DNA from: an uncultured Clostridia bacterium | Lineage (GTDB): Bacteria; Bacillota; Clostridia; Lachnospirales; CAG-274 | Direction of reading: 5' to 3' | Assembly (NCBI GenBank): GCA_947591605.1 | Contig: CANQDF010000001.1 | Coordinates: 124,001 to 188,000, forward strand | Length of the DNA stretch: 64,000 bases | Part shown: piece by piece, positions 18,491 through 27,837 of the stretch | Numbering within the stretch: the stretch's first letter is position 1 | How the letters are laid out: every line of letters begins with the position of its first letter | Notes under the pieces: model-generated | Database searches by the model: none | Told to the model about the DNA's origin: nothing | The model's input: only the letters and a program-made list of their open reading frames with translations | Program-made: the position numbers and the translations under genes

Positions 18491-21370
18491 ATGAAAATGA
18501 AAAGGGTTGCGGGCATAATGCTATCTTTCATAATGGCATTTGCAAGTATGAATATAAGCCTTGCCGATGAAGGCAATATTCTGTCCGCATCGGACAATGA
18601 GGATACTTCAAATGAGGATACCGAAGACGATGATATTCCGTATCAGGATGAAAATATAATCAGCGGCTGCATCTATTTTGACGAATCCACGGGAACGGTA
18701 ACAGGCGTCGATTCGGAGGTAACAAGTGTTGTAATACCGAGCAAAATAGGCGAAGTTGACGTGGTTTCCATAGGAAGCGGAGCATTTGAACGCAGCAATA
18801 TTACAAAAATTACAATACCCGAAAGCGTTGTGTCCATAGGAGAGGGAGCTTTTTCGGAATGCAGCAGTCTTACGGACGTAAATATCCCAAGCGGAGTTAC
18901 TTCTATTGAGGGATATACATTCCAGTATTGCAGCAATCTTGTAAAAATGAACATACCGGAGGGAGTTGTTTCGATAGGCGAAGATGCCTTTACATACTGC
19001 GAAAAGCTGACACAAATAACCGTTCCCGAAAACGTTGCACATATCGGATACGGTGCGTTCTCCGGCTGCGGCTTTAAAACAGCAGGACCTATAGGCGGAG
19101 GATATGATTATGAGTTTGGATGGAAAAATAGAATACCCGAATATGCGTTTTACGGCTGCCGTTCCTTAACAAGCATAGATATTCCCGACAGTGTTACCTC
19201 TATAGGGGATTCTGCTTTTGAAAGCTGTAACGATCTTGCGGAAATCACTGTACCCGAAAATGTTTCCGATATTGGCAGTTCTGTATTCAGATATTGTACT
19301 TCTCTGACGGAAATTACAATACCCGAAAACGTTGTGTCAATAGGGGTGAGCGCTTTTGACGGCTGCCGAGGTCTGACAAATGTAAATATTCCTTCGGGCG
19401 TTACTTCCGTTGAGGGACATACATTCCAAAACTGCAGCGGGCTTGTAGGAGTGAGCATACCGGAGGGAGTTGTGTCGATAGGCGATTATGCGTTTGCAAA
19501 CTGCGGCAAGCTGACAGACATAACCATACCGAAAAATGTTACATATATCGGAGATTCTGCCTTCAGGAGCTGCAATAGCCTTGCGGATATAGTCATACCG
19601 GAAAAGGTTTCGCATATAGGCGGTTCCGCATTCAGAAGCTGTACCGCACTGACGGAAATCGTGATCCCCGACAGTACTGCCGAGGTGGGCAGCTATGCGT
19701 TCTATGACTGCACAAATCTGAAAAGGGCGGTTATTCCGGGCAGTATTGACTCTATAAAGACATACGCCTTTTCACGGTGTACAAATCTTGCCGACATAAC
19801 CATTCCCGACGGCATTGAAACAATAGAGGCAAATGCTTTTTCGGACTGCCGAAGCCTTGAGTCCGTAAACATTCCGCAGGGTGTGACCTCCTTGGGTACT
19901 TCTGCATTCAATGGCTGTACAGCACTGACAGCCGTAAACGTAGACGAAAATAATGCGGTATATTCCTCGTATAAGGGAATTGTGTACGATAAAGCCAAAA
20001 CGGAAATATTATTGGTGCCTGCCGCAGCAACCTATGCAGAGATACCCGACGGAGTAAAGACCATAGGCAAATACTCATTCAGAAACTGTGCCGCCCTTAC
20101 GGACGTTGTAATTCCCGAAAGCGTTACGGAAATAGGGGACTATGCCTTCAGCGGCTGCAAAGGTCTTGAAAATATAGATATTCCCGACGGAGTTACATCC
20201 ATAGGCAATTCTGCCTTTGCCGATTGTTCGGCTCTGACGGAGTTAGTGATCCCCGACAGTGTAACCTCTATAGGCTCTTACGCATTTAACAATTGCAGCA
20301 GGCTGACGGAAACGGCAATTCCGAGCGGGATCACAACTGTAGAAACCGCACTCTTTGACGGGTGCAGCAGTCTTACGGATATAATTATCCCGGATACGGT
20401 CACATCTATAGGCGATTATGCCTTTGAAGGCTGTGCTGCGCTTAAAGGTATATCAATTCCCGAAGCTGTGGAAAGTATGGGCAAAGATGTGTTTAAGGGC
20501 TGTACAGGTCTGGAGTCCGTAGTTATTCCCTCGGGCGTTGTATCGGTTGAACGCTCGGCATTTGAGGGCTGTTCAAGCCTTGCAAGCGTAACAATGGACG
20601 GTGTGACATCTATAGGCTCGTCCGCATTCCGTGACTGCAGCTCTCTTGCGGAGATAACAATACCCGATGGAGTTACCTCCATAGGATATTCAGCATTTTA
20701 CGGATGCTTAGGCCTTACGGAGATAACTGTCCCCGACAGTGTTGCGGAAATAGGGGATTATGCGTTTGTGGGCTGTGACAAAGAAAAGGTTGTTTTTTAT
20801 GTAATAAAAGGATCTTATGCCGATACGTGGGCAAATGAAAACGGATTTAAAGTATCCTACTATGATTCGGAAACAAGTACGGAAACAAGTACGGAAACAA
20901 GTACGGAAATAACCACAGAAACTCAAAGCAGTACAGAAAGCACTACCGAGTCCGCAACGGAAACTTTGGCGCCTGTAATTGCGGAAGCTGCAGGCGATAA
21001 CGGGATAAACTTTGTTGCGGGTATCGACAGCCTTAACTATAAAGAGGTCGGGTTTATATTCAAAGCCGACGGAAAGGAAGTAAGGAGAGGCACGGACACG
21101 GTCTATACATCCGTTTCGGGCTCAACCGTTAAGCTTGACGAGGTCGGCGGAAATTATATGTATTCCTTTGTCATAACCGATATTGAAGATCCGGATAAGG
21201 AAATTTCCGCTGCCTGCTACAGCATAGACGCAAACGGCAAAGAAACCGTATCGGACTTTACGGTCTATACCAAAAATAAGGCTGACGGCAGAAAAGCCGC
21301 TGTGCCCGAGCCTAAACCCGAAGCAATACTTACGGATAATGCCGTTGATATAAAGGAGGATGACAGATGA
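18491..21370 (+). CDS. Secreted BspA-type leucine-rich repeat protein
   Basis: A 959-residue protein with a signal peptide (MKMKRVAGIMLSFIMAF, cleavage near residue 30 in SLA-DE), an acidic linker, and roughly thirty TpLRR/LRR_5 repeats of about 23 residues with the pattern L-T-x-I-x-I-P-x-x-V-T-S-I-G-x-x-A-F-x-x-C. The repeats end near residue 790. An STET/TTET-rich linker (about 793-820) and a C-terminal beta domain follow. There is no LPXTG or membrane anchor, so it is predicted to be released or non-covalently held. BspA-type proteins commonly bind host or microbial surfaces. The ATG at 18491 has TTTGGAGGACAG upstream; the longer frame from 18416 would run through the tuf terminator. It overlaps the next ORF by four bases. 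Confidence 0.88.
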   Translation: MKMKRVAGIMLSFIMAFASMNISLADEGNILSASDNEDTSNEDTEDDDIPYQDENIISGCIYFDESTGTVTGVDSEVTSVVIPSKIGEVDVVSIGSGAFERSNITKITIPESVVSIGEGAFSECSSLTDVNIPSGVTSIEGYTFQYCSNLVKMNIPEGVVSIGEDAFTYCEKLTQITVPENVAHIGYGAFSGCGFKTAGPIGGGYDYEFGWKNRIPEYAFYGCRSLTSIDIPDSVTSIGDSAFESCNDLAEITVPENVSDIGSSVFRYCTSLTEITIPENVVSIGVSAFDGCRGLTNVNIPSGVTSVEGHTFQNCSGLVGVSIPEGVVSIGDYAFANCGKLTDITIPKNVTYIGDSAFRSCNSLADIVIPEKVSHIGGSAFRSCTALTEIVIPDSTAEVGSYAFYDCTNLKRAVIPGSIDSIKTYAFSRCTNLADITIPDGIETIEANAFSDCRSLESVNIPQGVTSLGTSAFNGCTALTAVNVDENNAVYSSYKGIVYDKAKTEILLVPAAATYAEIPDGVKTIGKYSFRNCAALTDVVIPESVTEIGDYAFSGCKGLENIDIPDGVTSIGNSAFADCSALTELVIPDSVTSIGSYAFNNCSRLTETAIPSGITTVETALFDGCSSLTDIIIPDTVTSIGDYAFEGCAALKGISIPEAVESMGKDVFKGCTGLESVVIPSGVVSVERSAFEGCSSLASVTMDGVTSIGSSAFRDCSSLAEITIPDGVTSIGYSAFYGCLGLTEITVPDSVAEIGDYAFVGCDKEKVVFYVIKGSYADTWANENGFKVSYYDSETSTETSTETSTEITTETQSSTESTTESATETLAPVIAEAAGDNGINFVAGIDSLNYKEVGFIFKADGKEVRRGTDTVYTSVSGSTVKLDEVGGNYMYSFVITDIEDPDKEISAACYSIDANGKETVSDFTVYTKNKADGRKAAVPEPKPEAILTDNAVDIKEDDR
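20869..20904 (+). repeat. Three tandem 12-bp units in the LRR gene linker
   Basis: GGAAACAAGTAC repeats exactly three times, with a fourth partial unit, encoding the S-T-E-T linker. Such exact units can change number by slippage and alter linker length in steps of four residues. Confidence 0.8.
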
Positions 21371-21510
21371 AGAAGTACACAAAACCAAGTATTGATATTT
21401 GCGCTTTCAATACGGAAGATATTATCACTGTCAGCGCCGTAAAGCTTAAAAACGGCGGTGAAAACGGTCAGCCTCTCAGCGAAAGCTTTGGAACATTGTT
21501 CGGAAAATAG
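21367..21510 (+). CDS. 47-aa peptide translationally coupled to the LRR gene
   Basis: This small ORF begins at the ATGA overlap with the LRR stop and encodes 47 residues starting MKKYTKPSIDICAFNTEDII and ending with a Gly/Ser-rich tail. It has no membrane helix and one cysteine. The K-Y-x-K-P-x-[IL]-[DE] start resembles the leader-like N-termini of many unannotated small clostridial peptides and of some lasso-peptide precursors; I recall this as a pattern and have not tested it. No maturation enzyme lies nearby, so function is unknown. The position inside one transcript with a terminator 30 bases after its stop supports it being real. Confidence 0.6.
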   Translation: MKKYTKPSIDICAFNTEDIITVSAVKLKNGGENGQPLSESFGTLFGK

Positions 21511-21541
21511 TATTGGGCTAATTAAGTTTTGGGGGCTTTGT

Positions 21542-21574
21542 AAGGAACGCAGATATAATTTCTGCGTTCCTTTT
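21542..21574. terminator. Bidirectional terminator between LRR unit and ylbJ
   Basis: AAGGAACGCAGA (21542-21553) pairs with TCTGCGTTCCTT (21561-21572), perfect 12-bp stem. T follows on the plus strand; ylbJ ends on the minus strand at 21610. Confidence 0.85.
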
Positions 21575-21609
21575 AGGTTTGGAAAATAAAAATTCCGTTC
21601 CATAAATTT

Positions 21610-22569
21610 TTAAATGTTTATAATGCTGCAAAGCAGCAGGCATATCATATATGCCGCAAATGCTTGGAGCAGCTTGCCCAATATGTATTTTTTTACGGAT
21701 AACCCCGCATCGGTTATAAAGGCGGCGGACTGGGCGTGTATGGAAAAGCCTCCCCACGCTGCGGCAGCCGAGATCAGCGGCATGGATATATTGCCCTTTG
21801 TGAGTTTTGCCATGCCGTTTGTTATTTCGAGTGCGGCGGCAATAACGCCATCCGTATGCTCAAAAGGTACAAGGCGTGATATAAGGGCGGGTATGCCGCA
21901 GCTGTCAAATACGGAGCATATAACGGAAAATATTACTATAAAGCCGCCTACCGCCGTTATACCGTTTACCCCCTCCATGACCGACTCGGAAAAGGCTGAA
22001 AAAAGGCTGTCCGTGCCGCAGGGCATGCTTTTGCGGCTGCGGCGGGGTGCTTTGGGAGCAAATATGCCGTATACGGCGCACAAAACAAATGCGGATATAT
22101 ATTGACAAAGCAGTATAAGTGCGCCTGCCGAGGGGCTGTGCAGCATGGTTTCTCCCACAACTCCCGTAACAAACAGCGGGCCTGTATTGTTGCAGAATAT
22201 TGCAAGCCTCTGTGCCTCGCTTTTGCTCAGCAGGTTTTCCCTGTACAGGTCGCAGGCGGTCTTGGCGCCCAAGGGGCAGCCTGATATAATGCCTGCCGCT
22301 ATTGCAAAGGCACCCTCTCCCGATATATTGAACAGCCTTTGACACAGCGGTGCGCATATCCTGCCCAGCCTCTGCGGAAACCCTGTTTTTATAAGCATGG
22401 CTGTAAATATCATAAACGGCAGCAGGGTGGGAATAACGTTGTTGTACCACAATAAAAGCCCGTTTTTTGCTCCTTTTATAATTTCTTTTGGAAATATGAG
22501 CATTATGGCATTGAAAAATAAAAATATTGTTGTTATAATATATATTAGTGGAGTTTTATGTATTTTCAT
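21610..22569 (-). CDS. ylbJ: Sporulation integral membrane protein YlbJ
   Basis: A 319-residue protein with about eight membrane helices and the nucleoside-recognition/Gate-type motifs of the YlbJ family: NNVIPTLLPFMIF, AAGIISGCPLGAKTA, CNNTGPLFVTGVVG and AAWGGFSIHAQS. YlbJ is needed for spore cortex formation in Bacillus subtilis and is made in the mother cell under sigma-E. It is divergent from the HlyD-like gene with 130 bases between them. The ribosome binding site is weak (GAGTACTTAA). Confidence 0.88.
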   Translation of the reverse strand: MKIHKTPLIYIITTIFLFFNAIMLIFPKEIIKGAKNGLLLWYNNVIPTLLPFMIFTAMLIKTGFPQRLGRICAPLCQRLFNISGEGAFAIAAGIISGCPLGAKTACDLYRENLLSKSEAQRLAIFCNNTGPLFVTGVVGETMLHSPSAGALILLCQYISAFVLCAVYGIFAPKAPRRSRKSMPCGTDSLFSAFSESVMEGVNGITAVGGFIVIFSVICSVFDSCGIPALISRLVPFEHTDGVIAAALEITNGMAKLTKGNISMPLISAAAAWGGFSIHAQSAAFITDAGLSVKKYILGKLLQAFAAYMICLLLCSIINI

Positions 22570-22699
22570 TTAAGTACTCATTTTGTTTTTTTTATTTTAT
22601 GCGGAGGGCAAGGGTTTATGCACACCTTCCTTGTCCCAAAATAAATCGGGCGTTTTGGGCATATCTGCCTGCAAGGCGCAGTAAACGGAGGTAATTACC

Positions 22700-24766
22700 G
22701 TGCCAAATGAAACAAATAAAAGAAGACGCAGCAGCGGCAGTGACAAGGTAATACATCTTACCGACAGGGATATACGCAGCAACGGCAGACGTCACACCCG
22801 TGAGGGCAGGCAGGGCGCTGCCGCAGGCAGGAGGAGCGGCGCCGAGCAGCGCAAAAGGAGCGGAGCATCTGCTGTCGGAGGAACAAGGCGCACCGAGCGC
22901 AGCGGTGACGTGCGTGAGCGCAGACCGTCGCAGACCCCTGTACGCAGAAGAGCTGCGGATACGGATCTGCGCAGAAGCAGCCGTACTGCACGCCGTGCCG
23001 ACAACACAGCCGCACAAAGGCGTACATCCGAGGGACGCCGACAGGCACCTGCGGACAGGCGCAGGGCGCAGCGCCCCGTACAAAAGGGAGGTACTGCGGC
23101 ACAGCGTCCACGCAGGCATCAGGATGCGGTACGCAGAGAGCGCCGTGCGGCTCCCGTGCAGAGGATGCCTCGTAAAAATACAAGTGCAAACGCTTTGAGA
23201 AAAGGCGTATACATGGACGGAAAAAATTCGTACATAGTTTTGTCGCAGTATCTGCCGCCCGTGATCCTTAAGACGGACAGGGATGCAAGAGGCGAGCAGA
23301 GGCAGCACGCAAAGGCGCCTTCAAGAGGCAAGGGGAGCGTAGGTATAGTAGCGGCTGTGCTTGCGGTGCTCTTTGTTATATATATATGCGGCTATGCCTT
23401 TTCATCCGGCAAAAACGAAAATATACCGTATGAAACCATACAGATAGGCGGAGTGGATTCCGCAAAAAAGGCAGAGGGCATTATTATCCGCTCGGAAAAG
23501 GTGTTTAATGCGCCTGCAAGCGGTGCGGTGGAATATGCCGTGCCGGAAAACGAAAAAATACGCAGCGGCGCCGTTGTGTGTACTATAAGCAATGCGCAGA
23601 CGGTCGCACAGCTGCAGGAGAATCTGGACAGCATAAACAACGATATACTCAAGATGCAGCAGAGCAGAGAGGATCTGTCGAGCCATACCGAGGAGGTAAA
23701 TAAGCTGGAAGCCCAGATAAAGACGCTTGCGGACGAAAATACCTTTGATTTTGCAAGCGGTGATTTTGCCGATGTGTACAACCTCAGATACAGTGTCGAA
23801 AATAAAATGAATACCCGCAATCAGCTGCTTTTGTCCGAAAACAGCAGTTCGCTCTCCGACCTTGTGGGTCAGAGGGAAAACGAGCTTAAGCAGATGAACG
23901 AGAATATAAAACAGGTGACCTCGGATGTGGACGGCATAGTATGCTACAGTGTTGACGGCAGCGAGGAGGAGCTTACCCCCGATGCAATAGACTCCCTTAC
24001 TAAGGAAAGAGTTACGCAAAAGACGGAGGAGGCGGAGGGCTTTAAATCCAACGTTGCGGCAAACGAGCCCGTATTTAAAATTATCACATCAAATAAATGG
24101 TATATAGCCTCATACCTACCCGACAGCTATACCGAGGGCTGGGAACCCGGCAGGGAAATGGAGATATACATGGATAACGGCGTGGAGAAAAACCGTGTGC
24201 TGGATGTTACCCTTCAGGTTATAAAGCATGGGGAAAAGGAGGCTTATGCGGTGTTTGAAACGGCGGATTTTGTATCGGACTATATGGATGTAAGGAATGT
24301 AAGCTTTGAAATAGACAAGCCCAAGACAGGCTATAAGATACCCGATACCTCCATATCGCAGCAGACGCTGCTTAAAATACCTGCGGAGTATGTAAATACC
24401 GACCGCAACACCGTTGTAAAGGTGACGGAAAACGGCGACAAAACCTTGCAGATAACCGTTTCCGGCACGGAAAACGGCGAGGACGGCAGCTTTGTGCTTG
24501 TACCCGTGCAGATGGGGTATCTGAATACGGGAGATACCCTAAGATCGGGCGAAAAAACCTTCAAGCTGGAATCGGTGGTTACGGTGGACGGCGTATTTCT
24601 TGTAAATTCGGGTGTTACCAAGTTTGTCAAAATAAATATGGACGGAGCTGTTTCGGGCGGGGGCTATACGGTGCTTGACGAGGCGGCAAACCCAAACCTG
24701 CATATATATGACAGAGTTGTGCAGAACGTTGTAAACGTACAGGAAAACCAGAATATTTATGAATAG
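22700..24766 (+). CDS. HlyD-like adaptor with long Arg-rich cytoplasmic tail
   Basis: A 688-residue protein. Residues 1-200 are very basic and low in complexity (many R, G, A, Q and S), predicted disordered and cytoplasmic. One membrane helix lies at about 212-234. The outside part has a lipoyl/HlyD-like barrel around an EGIIIRSEKVFNAPASGAVEY segment, a helical coiled hairpin at about 300-410, and C-terminal beta domains. HlyD-like adaptors of this type are often found beside yggS and sepF in Clostridia; their role there is not known. The start is GTG at 22700, eight bases after GGAGG. It is first gene of the cell-division cluster and 9 bases from yggS. The Arg-rich coding gives long false ORFs on the other strand. 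Confidence 0.75.
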   Translation: MPNETNKRRRSSGSDKVIHLTDRDIRSNGRRHTREGRQGAAAGRRSGAEQRKRSGASAVGGTRRTERSGDVRERRPSQTPVRRRAADTDLRRSSRTARRADNTAAQRRTSEGRRQAPADRRRAQRPVQKGGTAAQRPRRHQDAVRRERRAAPVQRMPRKNTSANALRKGVYMDGKNSYIVLSQYLPPVILKTDRDARGEQRQHAKAPSRGKGSVGIVAAVLAVLFVIYICGYAFSSGKNENIPYETIQIGGVDSAKKAEGIIIRSEKVFNAPASGAVEYAVPENEKIRSGAVVCTISNAQTVAQLQENLDSINNDILKMQQSREDLSSHTEEVNKLEAQIKTLADENTFDFASGDFADVYNLRYSVENKMNTRNQLLLSENSSSLSDLVGQRENELKQMNENIKQVTSDVDGIVCYSVDGSEEELTPDAIDSLTKERVTQKTEEAEGFKSNVAANEPVFKIITSNKWYIASYLPDSYTEGWEPGREMEIYMDNGVEKNRVLDVTLQVIKHGEKEAYAVFETADFVSDYMDVRNVSFEIDKPKTGYKIPDTSISQQTLLKIPAEYVNTDRNTVVKVTENGDKTLQITVSGTENGEDGSFVLVPVQMGYLNTGDTLRSGEKTFKLESVVTVDGVFLVNSGVTKFVKINMDGAVSGGGYTVLDEAANPNLHIYDRVVQNVVNVQENQNIYE

Positions 24767-24775
24767 GGGTGCAAT

Positions 24776-25468
24776 ATGGATACTATAGCCCAAAACTATT
24801 TAAACGTCAAAAAGAGGGTGGCAGAGGCTGCGGTTAGGAGCGGCAGGCAGCCGGAGGACGTGACCCTTATAGCGGTAAGCAAAACCAAGCCCGTAAGCGA
24901 AATTGCCCGTGCGGTGGAGGCGGGTGCCCGCATATTGGGGGAAAACAAGGTACAGGAGATAACGGCAAAGTATGACGAGCTGCCCGGGGTGGAATGGCAC
25001 CTTATAGGACACCTGCAGACCAACAAGGTAAAGTATATAATAGATAAGGTAAAAATGATACACTCGGTTGACAGCCTGCACCTTGCCGAGGAAATATCAA
25101 AGCGTGCCCTCAATGCCGGCAGAGTGATGGATGTGCTCGCAGAGGTAAATATAGGCGGCGAGGAGAGCAAAAGCGGTGTGCCTCCCGAGGCTGCCGAGGA
25201 GCTGTGCTTAAGCATGGCGCACCTTGAGGGTATAAGGATAAGAGGCCTTATGACGGTTGCGCCTTTTGTTGAAAATCCTCGGGAAAGCAGATATTATTTT
25301 GCAAAAATGAATAAATTATTTGTTGACATTAAGAGCAAAAACTATGATAATATAAATATGGATTATCTGTCTATGGGTATGACCAATGATTTTGAAGTAG
25401 CCATAGAGGAGGGCGCAAATATTGTGCGTGTGGGCACCGCAATATTTGGCGCAAGAAATTATACATAA
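24776..25468 (+). CDS. YggS/PLPBP family pyridoxal phosphate homeostasis protein
   Basis: A 230-residue alanine-racemase-like single-domain protein. The PLP lysine is K36 in LIAVSKTKP. The conserved [30 protein letters not shown] and [18 protein letters not shown] blocks are all present. The family keeps free PLP in balance and affects amino acid pools, with no known catalytic reaction. It sits upstream of sepF as in most Firmicutes. Confidence 0.93.
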   Translation: MDTIAQNYLNVKKRVAEAAVRSGRQPEDVTLIAVSKTKPVSEIARAVEAGARILGENKVQEITAKYDELPGVEWHLIGHLQTNKVKYIIDKVKMIHSVDSLHLAEEISKRALNAGRVMDVLAEVNIGGEESKSGVPPEAAEELCLSMAHLEGIRIRGLMTVAPFVENPRESRYYFAKMNKLFVDIKSKNYDNINMDYLSMGMTNDFEVAIEEGANIVRVGTAIFGARNYT

Positions 25469-25505
25469 CCACGCAAAAACAAAAGATTATTGGGAGGAAA
25501 ATACA

Positions 25506-25994
25506 ATGGCTAGTTTTTTGGATCATGTGAGAAACCTTATGCTGCCGTCGGCACCGTATGACGACGATGATTATGATGACGAATACCTCGAGGAGGACTA
25601 TTACGATGAGCCCGAGCCTCAGCCAAGGAACATTGCGCCCGTAAGGTCAAGGCGTTCGGCAAACCATGACAAGGTGGTAAGCATAAATACAAATGTGAGC
25701 ATGCAGGTGGTGGTATCCTCTCCCGTATCCATAGAGGAGGCTGCGGAGGTGTGCAAGCATCTTAAGGAGAGAAAGACGATAGTTATCAATCTTGAAAAGA
25801 CCGAGGCGGAGATCGCTCAGAGGATAAGCGATTTTCTCTGCGGTGCGGGCTATGCGCTTGATTGTTCCATACAGTCCATATCGGACGAGATATTTATTAT
25901 CTGCCCCGCAAACGTAAAAATCACGGGCGAGTTCAAGCAGGAGCTTGCAGCCAACGGCATAAAGATACCTACTGCCGCAATATGGCGCAACTAA
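25506..25994 (+). CDS. sepF: Cell division protein SepF
   Basis: A 162-residue protein that binds the FtsZ C-terminus and the membrane at the septum. The N-terminal amphipathic stretch MASFLDHVRNLMLP suits membrane binding, an acidic low-complexity linker follows (about 18-45), and the SepF fold at about 60-150 contains the RKTIVINL and IADRISDFLCG-like segments. The ATG at 25506 has GGGAGGAAAATACA upstream; the longer frame from 25422 lies inside yggS. It is 38 bases after yggS. Confidence 0.93.
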   Translation: MASFLDHVRNLMLPSAPYDDDDYDDEYLEEDYYDEPEPQPRNIAPVRSRRSANHDKVVSINTNVSMQVVVSSPVSIEEAAEVCKHLKERKTIVINLEKTEAEIAQRISDFLCGAGYALDCSIQSISDEIFIICPANVKITGEFKQELAANGIKIPTAAIWRN

Positions 25995-26004
25995 GGGATA
26001 TGTT

Positions 26005-26292
26005 ATGATAGCAAATATTTATATAGCTTTGGGATATTTTGTAAGGTTTTTGGAGCTTATGGTGCTTATAAGATGTATCCTTTCATGGATACCCATGAGG
26101 TTCAACAATCCGTTTGTCAATTTTATAAATTCCGTTACCGAGCCTATGCTTTTTCCTATAAGAAAAATGGTGTACAAGTCCCCTTTGGGAGGTCCGGGTA
26201 TGATGCTGGATATTTCACCTGTTATACTCATGCTGCTGCTTGACGGCATTTACGGCATAGCGGGTCAGCTGCTTATGGGTGCCGGCATATGA
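26005..26292 (+). CDS. YggT family membrane protein
   Basis: A 95-residue protein with two hydrophobic helices and the family pattern L-I-R-C-I-L-S-W-I-P then N-P-F-V-N-F-I-N-S-V-T-E-P-M-L-F-P-I-R-K. The family is linked to cell division or osmotic stress but its action is not settled. It overlaps the next gene by four bases. Confidence 0.9.
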   Translation: MIANIYIALGYFVRFLELMVLIRCILSWIPMRFNNPFVNFINSVTEPMLFPIRKMVYKSPLGGPGMMLDISPVILMLLLDGIYGIAGQLLMGAGI

Positions 26293-27080
26293 ACAAGCCG
26301 CAGCTTTTAAAGGGTATAACCGATGACGAGGAGCGTATACTTTACGCAAGGGCTTTGGATAAGGCATTCCTTGCGGAAAGGAGCGGCAGGGCGCAGTTTT
26401 CGGATTTTATGGATCCCCGCAAGGCGGGAGTGTTTTGCACTCTTGCGGATAAGGAGAGGAGCCTTGGCGTAAAAAGGCTGCTTTGGGGCGGCTTTGAGGA
26501 TGCGGAAAGGCGTATGATAGGCTTTTTCCCCGATTATGAGGAGCCGTCACGGGAGAGCTTTCCGATAGTATGTATAAGGATAGCATACAACGGCAAATTC
26601 AGCAGGGAGCTTACACACAGGGACTTTCTCGGTTCGGTGCTGGGGCTCGGCATAAACAGGGAAAAGGTCGGCGACATAATCGTTGAGGACGAGAGCGCCT
26701 GTATATTTGTCCGTGACGAGGTATCCGACTTTATATGCACGGGGCTTGAACGTGTGGGCCGTACAAAGGTAAAAACGGAGCTTGTAGGCACATATTCGGG
26801 ACAGGCAAAGCAAGGGGAGGAAAGGCGCATAACGGTTGCCTCTCTCAGGCTGGATGCGGTGCTGAGCGGTGCCTTTAACATATCGAGGGGCAAGACTTCG
26901 GATATGATAAGGGCGGAAAAGGCTTTTGTCAACTGGACGCCTGCTTCGGGCGGCTCGGGCAGTGTTGCCGAGGGAGATATGCTTACTCTGCGGGGTATAG
27001 GCAGGGTAAGGCTCAAAAAAATAGAGGGTACAACAAAAAAGGACAGGGTCGCTGTTGTACTGGAGATATTTAAACAATAA
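26289..27080 (+). CDS. YlmH family S4 RNA-binding protein
   Basis: A 263-residue protein with an N-terminal alpha/beta domain (GFFPDYEEP, then HRDFLGSVLGLGINREKVGDI) and a C-terminal S4 domain (about 180-245, RLDAVLSGAFNISRGK). YlmH in Bacillus subtilis sits in the division cluster; work on the family links it to ribosome rescue or rRNA binding. It overlaps yggT as ATGA. Confidence 0.9.
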   Translation: MNKPQLLKGITDDEERILYARALDKAFLAERSGRAQFSDFMDPRKAGVFCTLADKERSLGVKRLLWGGFEDAERRMIGFFPDYEEPSRESFPIVCIRIAYNGKFSRELTHRDFLGSVLGLGINREKVGDIIVEDESACIFVRDEVSDFICTGLERVGRTKVKTELVGTYSGQAKQGEERRITVASLRLDAVLSGAFNISRGKTSDMIRAEKAFVNWTPASGGSGSVAEGDMLTLRGIGRVRLKKIEGTTKKDRVAVVLEIFKQ

Positions 27081-27182
27081 TATTATTAATATACTTTATT
27101 TTGGGGGCATATTTTGGCTTGCTTTAAAATATACCCCAAAAAAACGGCATTATGTGCGAAATTTGTAAAAGGAGTGATTGTT

Positions 27183-27635
27183 TTGCTGACACCTGCGGAT
27201 ATTGAAAATGCTGAGTTTAAGAGGGTCGCAAGGGGAAAGGGCTACGACTGCGACGATGTGGACGATTTTCTGGATCTTGTTATTGAGGATTTTGAAAAAA
27301 TGCTCAACGAAAATGCAAGGCTCAACGACAAAATCAGCGTTATGAATGATGCCATACAGCATTACAAGGATATGGAGGACAGCCTTAAGGCCTCTATTGT
27401 AAAGAGCGAAAAGGCCGCCGAGGAAACCAAGCAGAACGCAAAGGCGGAGGCAGAGGGCATTGTAAATGCCGCAAAGCAAAAGGCTAAGGAAATAATAGAA
27501 AGAGCAAACAGCGAGCAGTACAAGATAGAGGCGGATACCGACCTCATAAGGGAAAAATACGAGGCATTGAGGATAAAGATAAAAACATTGCTTACCTCCG
27601 AACTGGAATTGCTCGAGAGCTCGTCAGAGGATTAA
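27183..27635 (+). CDS. divIVA: DivIVA domain cell pole/division protein
   Basis: A 150-residue DivIVA-type protein with the N-terminal membrane-binding domain LTPADIENAEFKRVARGKGYDCDDVDDFL and a long coiled coil to about residue 140. It marks negatively curved membrane such as the septum and pole. The start is a TTG at 27183, eight bases after GGAG. A longer frame from 27114 adds residues foreign to the family. It is the last gene of the cluster and is followed by a strong terminator. Confidence 0.9.
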   Translation: MLTPADIENAEFKRVARGKGYDCDDVDDFLDLVIEDFEKMLNENARLNDKISVMNDAIQHYKDMEDSLKASIVKSEKAAEETKQNAKAEAEGIVNAAKQKAKEIIERANSEQYKIEADTDLIREKYEALRIKIKTLLTSELELLESSSED

Positions 27636-27640
27636 AAAAG

Positions 27641-27690
27641 GGCTTTTTTCTGTGTGATTTTGCATAAATCGCATAGAAAAAAGCCTCTTT
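27641..27690 (+). terminator. Terminator of the sepF-divIVA cluster
   Basis: A 20-bp stem with a few mismatches (27641-27660 with 27666-27685) and a 5-base loop, followed by TCTTTT. Confidence 0.85.
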
Positions 27691-27729
27691 TGGTGCTTTG
27701 CATCAAATTATGCTTAGTATAAAATTTTG

Positions 27730-27758
27730 TTGACTAATCGTATACATAGTGTTATTAT
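27730..27758 (+). promoter_or_regulatory. Promoter of comM-dprA-topA-codY
   Basis: TTGACT (27730-27735), 17-base spacer, TATTAT (27753-27758), 80 bases before the comM ATG. Confidence 0.7.
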
Positions 27759-27837
27759 TGACAATAAAAGTAATCTGCTCCGTACAATGGGAGTGTGGGG
27801 CAGTGGTTTCAATTGTGTATTTATGCGGGGTGAAGAT

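Noticed and set aside
18700-20770. Repeated DNA in the LRR gene as a possible CRISPR-like array
   Set aside because: The repeats are in frame, degenerate at the third base and encode a 23-residue protein repeat. No spacers of fixed length exist.
22616-23308. Long minus-strand ORF opposite the HlyD-like gene start
   Set aside because: It is caused by the Arg/Gly/Ala-rich coding of the basic tail on the plus strand (CGC/GGC-rich, few stops). It has no ribosome binding site and no recognisable domain.
27114-27182. Longer DivIVA start (TTG 27114)
   Set aside because: The added residues do not match any DivIVA start; TTG 27183 follows GGAG and gives the conserved LTPADIEN beginning.
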